NCBI GenBank assembly: GCA_009602725.1
Contig: WELB01000369.1
Span: forward strand, 66,009-79,450
Length of the DNA: 13,442 nt
Source: Spirogloea muscicola
Lineage: Eukaryota > Streptophyta > Zygnematophyceae > Spirogloeales > Spirogloeaceae
Direction: 5' to 3'
Part shown: positions 1 to 8,247 of the stretch, piece after piece
Layout: each line of letters starts with the position of its first letter
Position numbering within the stretch: the stretch's first letter is position 1
Notes under the pieces: model-generated
Told to the model about the DNA's origin: nothing
The model's database searches: none
The model's input: only the letters and a program-made list of their open reading frames with translations
Translations under genes and position numbers: made by a program

Positions 1-138
1 TGCCGCGCGCCCGAGCGCCGCCTGGCGCGCCCGCAGCATCGCCTTTGGCACGCCCGACGCGCTGCAGGGAGGCGGCGACGACGGCCGCGGCGACGGCGGA
101 GCTGGTGCGCTCTCCCGGAGCTCGGCGGCGAGCCGCAT
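1..138 (-). CDS. Possible first exon of a divergent gene, partial
   Basis: A frame open for 46 codons runs from an ATG at 138-136 to the left edge without a stop. The peptide begins MRLAAELRESAPAPPSP and is rich in Ala, Pro, Ser and Arg with little acid, like a plastid or mitochondrial targeting peptide. It lies 61 bases from the ATG of the RETICULATA-related gene on the other strand, so the two could share a promoter. GC-rich DNA is often open in several frames, so this may be chance. No family can be recognised from so short a piece. Confidence 0.25.
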   Translation of the reverse strand, partial: MRLAAELRESAPAPPSPRPSSPPPCSASGVPKAMLRARQAALGRAA

Positions 139-199
139 GTCGAGCTCCTGCTCCGGCCGAGCGCGGCCTTGATCGGATCGCCTCCGTGCAGCGCAGGCG
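139..199. promoter_or_regulatory. Upstream region of the RETICULATA-related gene
   Basis: This GC-rich stretch lies just before the first usable ATG of the plus-strand gene. A TGA at 170-172 is in frame with that ATG and closes the frame upstream. No TATA box is visible. A CAG shortly before the ATG could also be a 3' splice site, so an upstream exon carrying a targeting peptide cannot be excluded. Confidence 0.25.
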
Positions 200-2454
200 A
201 TGGCGGGCGGGGCGGCAGCTTCGGAGGTGGGCGCGACGGCGCCGGCCAGGTGGGCGAGCTTGGACGCCCAGCTGCAGCGGAGCTCGCTGCTGCCGTGCCT
301 CCGGCCTCACCAGCCTCCGATGCCGCAGGGGGGCGATGCCGCAGATGGCGAGGGAGACGAGGACTTTGGCCCTGTGCTCGACGGCGACGTGGTGGAGCGC
401 ATCCTCGCCGACAAAGGCACGACGCTGCCGCTGGACATGGCAGAGGCAGCACGCACGATCGGCCTGCCCACCCTCCTCCTGTCCAGATACTGCGAGCTGC
501 AGGTACCACTGCTCCACAGCTTGCCTGGCGTCAATCGCACTTTCCGTGTGAACACGTCGCTCTCCTCCGCAAGAGGCGCAGCTTCAGCTCCGAGTGACCT
601 TTCTGGCAAGGTGCATCCAGCTGCCATTCCGGCCTGTCCGACCGCCTTCGAGTGCACCTGCTGCAGGGTGCTGCATGGCCTCTCAGTCCCGCCATTCGAA
701 CCAACGCACTACTACGCAACCGCATGCTTGCAGATCCCAGCTTTCTCTTCAAGGTGGCAACAGAGGTAACCACCCGTCTGTTGTTCATCAGCCTGACGAC
801 AAACTTTTCCTCGTCTTAGAGGGCTGCGGAAGCAAGCCACAGGCTGGCCTTCCACACCCTGTACGAGCAAGTGTCTAGGTGCTTGTCAGTGATGCTTCTT
901 GAGGGGTTTGGCCTGATCCAGAGGTGGTCATTTGAGATTGTTGACAAAGTATTCCAAGCTCAACCCAAGCTCGTTGTCCAGCAGATTCTTGCTCGTGCCA
1001 GGTGCTTCTGACATGAAGTAGTGGTGAGCGCAACTCACTGCTGTCTAATACTTTTCCTGCACGAGGACTGATCAACTGTAGAGTCTGCAATCCTGATGCA
1101 GGTCCTGATTGACTCGGGCTGTGCAACATTTGCCGAGTATCAGAAGCGAGGCGAAGACTTTTGGAACGAGTTTGAGTTTTACATGGCCGATCTGCTGGTT
1201 GGGATAGCGTTGGATGTAGCACTAGTGGGCATGCTGGCGCCCATAGTGCGGTTTGGAGCTCCACCTTCTAACTCCTCGCGAGGGCTCCGGGCCAGGCTCG
1301 CACGCAGCCTTGCGGCGCTTCCAAACAGGTGAGCAGACCATCCTTGCACCTCCACAGGCAAAAGCTGGTCGAGCTTGCACATCAACACTGCAAAGAAGAC
1401 TACATGGAGATGCAGCACAACATGGAGATGCACCACAACAGGGCTGTCCAGACTGACCCGTTGCTGCTTGATGCTTGTCGCTGCAGCATCTTTGAGGCTC
1501 CTTCTCCTGGGCGCAGATTCACGCTGGGTCAGCGAACTGCCACGTACTTTGTGAAGGTAAGTCCTCACTATGGCTGATTGCTGCTTATAGTGGGGAGATG
1601 TATAGTACCTTGGCGGAGGTCCTCCATCTGCCATCTGCAAGCCTCGATGTGCATGAGCTTCCCCATTGGTCCAATTCAGTGCTGCTACCAGGCCACTCAG
1701 TCCACTCACAACCACCGGTCTTGCTGGCAGGCGGGCCAGTACGGTGCCAGCGGCTTTGGTTGCGGCATTGTTGGTCAGGGCATTGCAAACAGCATCATGA
1801 TATTGAAAAGGTTGACTTTTCTGCAAGCAATGAGATCTCAAAGCATGACGGGTTGACAGTCTCTTTGCATGTCTCTCGTATTTGGCGTGATGTCCAAGTT
1901 GCTTATGGAGCAACTCGCTCTCTTATATCGGAGACGTGAATAGGATGCTATGCTTGCGCAAAATGCAGCGCTTGACATGGGCAGACTGGTGGCAAACAGG
2001 AGACTGCGAAAAGAGGACGAGGAGCACGGAAAGGACGTGAAGGTACCTAACCTGCTGGGTTCTGCAGCTCTCTGGGGTACGCTCAACATTCTCTCGGATC
2101 CACAGATTATTTTGTTCAAAGACTGCGCCCAATAGCAGTCGGAAGTGCAGGATGTATGGTCAATCTATGACTGACTTAGGATGCCCGCGCACATGAACAA
2201 CTCAAGATGCCGCTGCACTGCGGGCTGGTTCGAAGGGCTTCCTAACCAGGCTGGTCTCTGCAGGCGTCTTTATGGCTTTCTCCTCAAACACAAGATATCA
2301 GGTCATCAACGGCCTGGAGCGCGTGGTCGAGAAGTCGGTAGCTCGCACTGCACCTCAGGCGGCTCTTGCTTTCACAGTAGCTATACGCTTTGCTAATAAT
2401 ATCTATGGAGGCATGCAATTTGTTGATTGGGCCCGGTGGACTGGTGTCCAATGA
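200..2454 (+). CDS. RETICULATA-related protein (DUF3411), seven exons, complete
   Basis: Exons read as 200-502, 667-765, 1102-1328, 1487-1556, 1731-1810, 2000-2076 and 2264-2454. They join in phase to 348 residues, ending at TGA 2452-2454. The joined protein follows the RETICULATA family in order: TLPLDMAEAA (about 77-86), ALLRNRMLADPSFLFKVATE (115-134), IDSGCATFAEYQKRG, a membrane helix ADLLVGIALDVALVGMLAP (about 163-181), FGCGIVGQGIANSIM (about 242-256), SAALWG, SSNTRYQVINGLERVVE, and the C-terminal signature FANNIYGGMQFVDWARWTGV. Family members are chloroplast-envelope proteins. In Arabidopsis they affect leaf mesophyll development and plastid metabolism, but their biochemistry is unsettled. 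The start is the first ATG after an in-frame TGA at 170. The first 40 residues are only weakly transit-like, so an upstream exon could be missing. Exon 6 has a second in-frame acceptor giving start 1985 and 353 residues. The exon 5 donor (GTTGAC) is weak. Family assignment is firm and the exon borders are good. Confidence 0.9.
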
Positions 2455-3045
2455 GAAAGTGAATGAGCAGGCTAGACCTACACACTTGGACCTGCTTCCT
2501 CCTTTTCCGAAGGAAAAGTAGAGGTTGAGCACAGCCTACTCTTGATTTCCAGTTCATGGTCACATATTGTAGACATCATCGCTAAGTGTTGTAGATATAT
2601 AGATATTCAGCTAAGCAAAAGTGCCAGCATGTGATCATCCACCGTAGTCTCCAGCAGCTCTCGCAGCATTTAGCTGCAATACTGATGACCTCGTATGAGG
2701 CATTGGCAACGCCGTGGAAGACGACTAGACTCGCTTTTTCCGCATATTCCTCAAAATATGGCTGCTGGCCTTGCTAGCATTTACTTATTGATTCAATAAG
2801 AGAATTCATGATTGCCTACTTGAGACTACCTGTGCTATTGTGTCCTCGATGAACTTGTGAAGTGGTGTGCCGGTGTCAGCTCGCAATCACTGACCAACAG
2901 TCCATCTGCACAGCACAATTATGTACCCGAAAACAGGCAACATAACTTTGTCAGGCTTAGATGTCTCCAAGGGCAAACAGTCAGCTGGCATACTTGGCCT
3001 TAACCAACCTTACCTTGCTATGAAGGACTTAGTAATAGGAAACTG
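2455..3045. other. Gene-free interval between converging genes
   Basis: This interval holds the 3' ends of the RETICULATA-related gene (+) and the PPR-SMR gene (-). No convincing coding frame or RNA gene is visible. The chlorophyte polyadenylation signal TGTAA is absent on both strands; the nearest plus-strand variants are TTGTAG at about 2567 and 2590. There is a small hairpin at 2502-2518 (CTTTTCC, loop GAA, GGAAAAG) and an AT-rich palindrome at 2784-2800. The stretch is richer in AT than the exons, as expected for untranslated DNA. Confidence 0.6.
2784..2800. repeat. 17-base palindrome between converging genes
   Basis: CTTATTGA, a central T, then TCAATAAG form perfect 8-base arms. The site lies between the two stop codons (2454 and 3046) and places an AATAAG-like hexamer on each strand. 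A two-way 3'-end signal is possible, but AATAAG is not a canonical signal in green algae. Confidence 0.35.
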
Positions 3046-3562
3046 TTATAGACCGATTGTGGCAATCGAATGATTGGCTAGGAGCTGGGCCATGCTGCAA
3101 TGTAGGGTAGACTGAGCAGGCTTGGAAGCCTCACCAGCTGCAGGTGTGGAGCGTAGCCACTGCAGAGTGTCTGAGGCGGACAATAGCAAGCAAGCGGGCT
3201 CAGGGAAGGATCTCCGCTTGGCAGGAAGTCCGAACTGCTCCACGTACTCCACAGCAGCCGTCTTGCTACCTGCCACAGTAGCCACAGGCAGAGGATCATC
3301 AACTTTGCACCTCAAGCAACCAAGCCGGCCAAAGCCTACACCCTGGCCCATGAGCTTCACGTGCTGAATAGCTACATTGGTAATCGGCAAAGACCTCACC
3401 TTCAACACCATCAAGGTTGTCAAGTACTATCTGCAATTGGGACGGAAACTTTTCACCCGTCATGGCAGCATTGTGCAGGTCTTGCAGCCACGTGTGCAGG
3501 ACGGCAATGCTGGCTAGAGTCGGCAGGCCCCTCAAGTTCAGCACCGACGACTCATCTGTCTC
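3046..3562 (-). other. SMR-like C-terminal domain, degenerate motifs
   Basis: Exons 3562-3400 and 3335-3046 encode a region that begins LNLRGLPTLASIAVLHTWL, runs through LQIVLDNLDGVEG, and continues AAVEYVEQFGLPAKR and ACLLLSASDTLQWLRS. This follows the order of the SMR domain in PPR-SMR proteins: a short strand motif, a long helix, a central glycine motif, a second helix and a final strand-helix. The usual LDxH is LNLR here and the usual TGxG is poorly kept. The join uses a 64-base intron (3399-3336), the shortest in the gene. About 35 residues follow the last recognisable helix. Confidence 0.7.
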
Positions 3563-6500
3563 CTGCAACATCATTACAAGCATGCTCTGAGATAGTCGAG
3601 GGTTTTAACCAGTGCCTGATCAGCTCGTGCTCGACGTAGCAGTCAAGAGGGAAGGGCAATGGGGTCAGAGAAGGGGGGGGGGGGAGGGGGGGGGGGATGG
3701 GATGAAGGAGGGCAGAAGTGGAATTGTATTGGCTGACCTGTAATGAATCAGATAGCATGCCAGACTGGCGCACGCGCCGGACCAGCAGCACAGCCCTGCT
3801 CCTCATGCCACGACTCCAAAGAGCCTCCAGCATTGAGCAGAGTAGTCTTTCACTAAGCTCACAATCACCTCCTAGGAGCTCACCAACAACCTGCACCAGC
3901 ACCTAGAAGAGAAGCTGAGAGTTGCATAACGCATGCTACTGCCAAAGCCAAAGGAGAACTGCTGTCTTAACCCTTGAGTCAGGACAGAGTACGGGCCAAC
4001 CTGTGACCAGAAGGAATCATCCAGGCACCCTGACGGCGTGCAGAGCATACGTTTTGCCAGGTCGGCTTCTCGAGAGGAAAGCACAGATAGTGCATCCATA
4101 AAGGGCGCTGCATCTGCCTGCCACACAATGTGTGTTGAGACAGTGCAAGGGCCAATATATATGAAGCCTTGATATTGTCGGTTGATGCTATAAACGTGCA
4201 AGAACCTGCAGACGGCTATACACACTGGCTTACTAAGCACGTCAATGGCAGGGTAGCACTTGCTATCGAAGGTGGGGCATATCCTGACCTTTGGATGGCA
4301 GCGACTTATGGCAAGAAGGATGCTCTCTAGTGCATCTCTGCCGAGCTGGTAGCCTCCTGCTACCATCTCCTCTATTAGTTTTACAATGTCAAGCTGAGAA
4401 GCTGCTTGACAGGATGAGTGCATAAGTGCACCATAAGCACTGCCGTTTGGGTGAAATTGTGATTCTCTCATTTCCAGTAATGTCTGCGCCACCTCCTCGT
4501 GCTCACCAGCCTGCAGGCATTTGACTTCTTTGAGCAGTATTGAGGGGAGATTGCTTGTCAAACAACAAATGCTCATGGCACAAGGAAGCGTAAGATGACG
4601 CAGCCCTTAAACGGCGGGTGAGTGACAAGAAGAGTCAAACCTGCACAAGGGCAACTATCAGGGAGCTGTAGGTGAATGTGTCGGGCTTCACTCCTGCTTC
4701 GAGCATCTCATTGAAGACGTCTTTCACACGCTGCCATGCAGTGGCGGGCATGAATGAGCCTATTAGTAAACAATGACAAGGAGAAGAGCAGCATGCATGT
4801 TTTATATGAGGAACAACAGGAAAATCTGACCTGCGTCCTGCCAGCCTTTGCGTAAGCTGCAATGATGATGCCGAATGCTGCTCTTGTAGGAGTGATGCCT
4901 GACAAGCGAAGATCCTCGTACAGTCTGGCTGCTTCTGGTACTCGCCCTTGCTTGGCATAAGCAGCAATTAATGCTGTGCATGCACGCGCATCCTGTGCCA
5001 CATCTGATGATGCTCTCACCTCCTCAAAGAGCCTTGTGGCCTCCTCAGACCGTCCTGGTGAATGAGCGCATGCTGTTTCCTCTCAGTTTTCCTCAAGGCA
5101 AAAGCAGAACAAACACTCTTAATGGGAACACAGGAGGTCATCAAGGCATTGGAGCAGGGCTGACCACTGTGTTCGAAAGCCTCGATCAGTGCCCGGAAGG
5201 TGATGGTATCGGGTCTTAAGCCCACTTGCCTCATCCTCTTATATGCCCTCATGGCACTCTGCATTCGCAAACAGTCAATGAACTCAATAAGTAGTGTACC
5301 ATAACTGGTAGAGAGTACTTTCAGAATACCTGAAGCATCAACTTGCTGACAACATAACCAGCAGCTTATGTGCAATGTTTCTTCATTTGAGTGCCCCTAG
5401 CACATAGCACGCATCAAGGACTTCTTACAGGTCACCTTGGCATCCCCCCTTTGAGCAAAAGCGTCAACAAGGTATTGTGTGCAACAGCATTGGGCCTGAA
5501 ATCAGCCGCTTCCATCTGCTGAAGGACCTTTGCAGCTTCCTCCGGCCTGCCTGCATTCTGAACACCAGTGGAGGACCTCAGCAACATATACAAATCTCAG
5601 GCACTTTGGTACTGGGCCTGTACAGGGCTTGGAGGCGACGCACTGGAGTAGAGGCGAAAACCTTGTAAGCTTCCATAAGGATCATGTAGATGACATCATT
5701 GGGAGGGCACGTGGAGGAGCCCATCCGATCAAAAAGCTCATGTGCTTCCTGCCAGAGGCCCTGCTGTGCATATGCTGAGAGCAGCGAGCCATAGGTGATG
5801 ACATTAGGAGTCAATTTGCCATCCTGCAAGACCGAGTAATGATTGTCAGAAGGGCCTTGACCGTTACCACCTTGTCAGGGGAATCCCTCGTTAAACGAGA
5901 CATTCTCCTCCAGCATTGTACTTTTTCCAAGAAGCAATGCCCTTCTCTGATCTCCTCTTTGCCCTTCCGTCTACTCCGGACTCCTGTCTCTCCCTCTCTC
6001 CTCCAAAAACTCCTGCACTCCTCCAAGCATAAGCTACAATACATTTTGTCCCCTTGTCCTCACTCATCCTCTTCCTGCCTCCAACCTCAGCCCTTCCTTG
6101 CCACTACAATTTCATCATCTCCACTGTCTCCACACATCATTCTTACTGCAGGTATTTAGCAGGGAGGTAACACTTGCCAGCATGGCTTGGAAGACTGCCG
6201 CAGCCTCCTGCACCTTCCCCTGCTTCCCATACAGGTCAAGCACAGCTGTGTAGGATACGACGTCTGGCTCCACCTCAGTGTCGCTTCTCATGCGCTCAAA
6301 AACCTGTCAGTGTGTCCCAGCCTAAAAGTACGATCACCCATCTTGAAGCTTCAAGACAGATTGGATCGGTGAAGCGACAGTTGCATGGAACTCTCTCAGC
6401 AGTATCCTGTCATCTGTTCTTCAGAAGCTACTCTGAAGTTGTGATGCTATCTGCATCTGGCAAGGTCTCCTCTCACACCTTGAGATTCTAGAATAACCGC

Positions 6501-7971
6501 AAGTCACCTGTTCAGCGTCCTCATACAGATGGCACTTGCTCAGTGCGTTGATGAGGGCGTTGTACAAAATACGGTTGGGCTTAAATCCCCGCATCATCTT
6601 CACAACCTGCACATTTGCCGTTGTACTTCAAGCCCAGTATCATCACAACCTGCACTGAATGTGCACCTTTATCCTGCCAACTGCTTTGACCAGTAACTAG
6701 GACGCCTTGGACCCTTGAGCAAGGACTCCTCTAAGGCTGTGGTGACCCTCTTGACCGCGTTGAGCAGCCACGTAGAGCAAATTGTGAGGATAGCTGTCCT
6801 ACTTGCCTTTTTCAGATTTGTGACGTCGCGAGCAGCCCCTAGTAGAGTCACAAGAGAGCTGTATGTGGCCGCATTGGGGCGGACGCCGCGACCCCAGAGG
6901 CTCTGGGCAAGCTCAAGGGCTTCCGACACTCTCCGCTCCCGTACGTAAGCTAGAAGGAGATTATTGTACACGTGCACGCTCAACTCGCACGACCTTCTTT
7001 CGAGCTCGTCAACGAGGCGCTTGGCCACGTCTGCCTGACGAGCTGCTGCCAAGACTGCGCAGGAATTGGCAGGACCTCCAGCTGCCTGAGCGTTGTTATG
7101 ACCGTAAAGCTGTGTACTTTCTAACCTGGATTATTTTCTTCCTTACTAAAGCCCATGAGCATAGGCGGGTGTGCAGCACGCCTCCACGCTGCACACCCGC
7201 CTATCTTGCGGTCACACCCAATGGCAGTAGTCTGGAGTCGGTGGGGAGCTGCCGCTGCTTGCATGCAACAACTAGCCTGAGGTCCTACCTGAAAGTACAG
7301 CACAGCTGGTCCGCGTGCTCGGCATCCACTCAGGGCCGCTCGCAAGGAAGGTCCGGTAGACAGCCAGGGCGCCCTGCCACGCTCACAGCCATTACCTTGT
7401 CATGGACTGCCTAAGAGTGACTGGCGGTGTGCAGCTCCCTCTGCAACACCTGTCTGGTGTCCTGTGAAGCAGCACGTCAAGCTGTGGAGCTAAAAGGTCG
7501 GGCATCTGCACACCTTCCAGCCTTTGGGGCCAGGCGCCACAGCTTGAATCAGTGCCTCCGAGTCCGCCGGCTCCAGCCGGCTGCACAGCTCGGGCAGCAC
7601 GTCCCGCAGCGTGACCGTAGTGGTGAGCTCCCCGATGGCGCTTGCCACCGCTGCAACTTGCGGGCTCGGCGCGACCTCCGGCTGCGCCGCCGCCTCCCTG
7701 GCCCGTCGCCACGACAGGTCCCTCTCCCCGTCCTGCTTCGGCCGCCACCTGGTTGCTCGCTCCCAGGGCGCCTCGGCATCGTCGGCGTCAGGGTGCGCGT
7801 CCCGGCGACGGGGATGGGCCGTGCGCCCGTGGACAGGCGCCGGCTGGAGCCCGCCTTGCACCGGCGAGGCGGCAGGGCGGGCGCGGCCAGCCACCAGTGC
7901 GAGGCCATCGGAGGCTTGCCGGCTCCCGCCGTCGGCGGCCAGGGCGAGCACGGCGGGGCGGGGGCGCCGAG
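3046..7971 (-). CDS. PPR-SMR protein, 15 exons, 5' end lost in assembly gap
   Basis: Exons on the minus strand, 5' to 3': 7971(partial)-7514, 7373-7289, 7054-6807, 6606-6508, 6303-6178, 5823-5662, 5557-5436, 5256-5165, 5054-4831, 4730-4641, 4510-4289, 4117-4001, 3902-3738, 3562-3400 and 3335-3046, with stop TAA at 3048-3046. All joins keep phase and give about 886 visible residues. After a basic, Ala-rich N-terminus comes a lead-in helix region (AIGELTTTVTLRDVLPEL, then GPKGWK joined to GALAVYRTFL). About 13 PPR motifs follow, most exactly 35 residues, and then a C-terminal SMR-like domain. PPR proteins bind single-stranded RNA, usually organellar, at about one base per motif. SMR-bearing members act mostly in chloroplast RNA metabolism and signalling. 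The start codon is not visible: no ATG lies in this frame between 7971 and the first splice site. Exons 3 and 5 appear to end at GC donors (GCAAGT). Family confidence is high; the orthologue is not identified. Confidence 0.88.
3563..3737 (-). other. PPR-SMR intron with long G-runs on the plus strand
   Basis: The plus strand carries 12 G at 3673-3684, an A, then 11 G at 3686-3696, with more G-rich sequence on both sides. On the sense (minus) strand these are C-runs within a pyrimidine-rich stretch. The plus strand could form a G-quadruplex. The exact run lengths may be sequencing error. Confidence 0.6.
5824..6177 (-). other. Longest PPR-SMR intron (354 bases), purine-rich in sense
   Basis: The plus strand between about 5930 and 6150 is dominated by C and T, so the sense transcript is purine-rich with GA runs. 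The preceding exon ends at CTG, followed by the GC donor GCAAGT. The acceptor is CTTGCAG before GATGGC. Open frames seen here on both strands are low-complexity read-through and match no gene. Confidence 0.55.
7161..7204. repeat. Perfect 17-bp inverted repeat in a PPR-SMR intron
   Basis: The left arm 7161-7177 (ATAGGCGGGTGTGCAGC) and the right arm 7188-7204 are exact reverse complements, separated by ten bases. The repeat lies inside the intron spanning 7288-7055. In RNA it would form a strong GC-rich hairpin. It is too short to be a typical plant or algal microRNA precursor, and no coding sequence or target-site duplication marks it as a transposon. Confidence 0.8.
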
Positions 7972-7972
7972 N

Positions 7973-8053
<81 letters not shown>
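7972..8053. other. Assembly gap: one N followed by 81 A
   Basis: A single ambiguous base precedes an uninterrupted run of 81 A, set between flanks that are mostly G and C. It breaks the N-terminal exon of the PPR-SMR gene and the space before the GON4-like gene. A pure run of this length beside a strong GC hairpin is best explained as a failed read end or scaffold join. The flanks share the six bases GCGCCG (7964-7969 and 8054-8059), which may be chance. Frames that appear to cross it give poly-Lys or poly-Phe and are not real. Confidence 0.85.
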
Positions 8054-8054
<1 letters not shown>

Positions 8055-8247
8055 CGCCGCCGCGCGGCCGCGCTGGCAGGCCGAGGCGCGCCCCTGCCCG
8101 GCGCCGCGCGCCGGGCAGGGCAGCTTGCTTGGCAGAAGCATCCGCGGGGCGTGCGAGCTCTCCTTCTGCTGGCCTTCACGGCCGCCCTCGGGCATCAGCA
8201 GCCGCGTGGTGTCTCCACGGCTTCCAGCAGGGGGCGACGCTGCATCC
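8054..8247. promoter_or_regulatory. GC-rich divergent 5' region, PPR-SMR and GON4-like genes
   Basis: The two genes run away from each other here, so promoters and 5' untranslated sequence of both must lie in this stretch or in the missing DNA. No TATA box is visible. On the minus strand a frame starts with ATG at 8249-8247, has a second ATG at 8141-8139, and stays open into the gap. From the second ATG it reads MLLPSKLPCPARGAG, which resembles a targeting peptide and might be the PPR protein's N-terminus. Confidence 0.4.
8092..8120. repeat. Perfect 13-bp inverted repeat beside the gap
   Basis: The left arm 8092-8104 (CCCTGCCCGGCGC) and the right arm 8108-8120 are exact reverse complements around the three bases CGC. 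Every paired position but two is G-C, so the hairpin would be very stable. It lies 38 bases from the A-run and could have caused the read failure there. A regulatory role in the divergent promoter is possible but unsupported. Confidence 0.8.

Larger units (their letters stand above)
4289..7373 (-). other. PPR motif array, about 13 motifs across ten exons
   Basis: After splicing, the motifs begin RTSC, VHVY, AATY, RILY, VVSY, VITY, DVIY, AVAH, TITF, ARAC, RAAF, TFTY and GSAY. Lengths as reconstructed are 34, 35, 33, 36, 35, 35, 35, 34, 36, 35, 35, 35 and 35 residues. The regular 35-residue spacing supports the exon joins, because most motifs are split by an intron. No E, DYW or other RNA-editing extension follows, so this is a P-class array. 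The 33-residue third motif spans the exon 3/4 join and suggests that this border may be off by two codons or that a microexon was missed. Confidence 0.85.

Noticed and set aside
875-1080. Short open plus-strand frame within the second RETICULATA-related intron
   Set aside because: Family sequence runs directly from FLFKVATE to VLIDSGCATF, so the stretch between 766 and 1101 is intron.
1179-1913. 244-codon minus-strand ORF over the RETICULATA-related gene
   Set aside because: It runs across three plus-strand exons and their introns and shows no recognisable domain.
3078-3302. Alternative minus-strand frame in the last PPR-SMR exon
   Set aside because: It does not join in phase with exon 14, and the chosen frame continues the SMR pattern up to the TAA at 3046.
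5811-6159. ORFs on both strands in the C/T-rich intron
   Set aside because: Low-complexity composition, no family match, and the flanking PPR exons join in exact 35-residue register without it.
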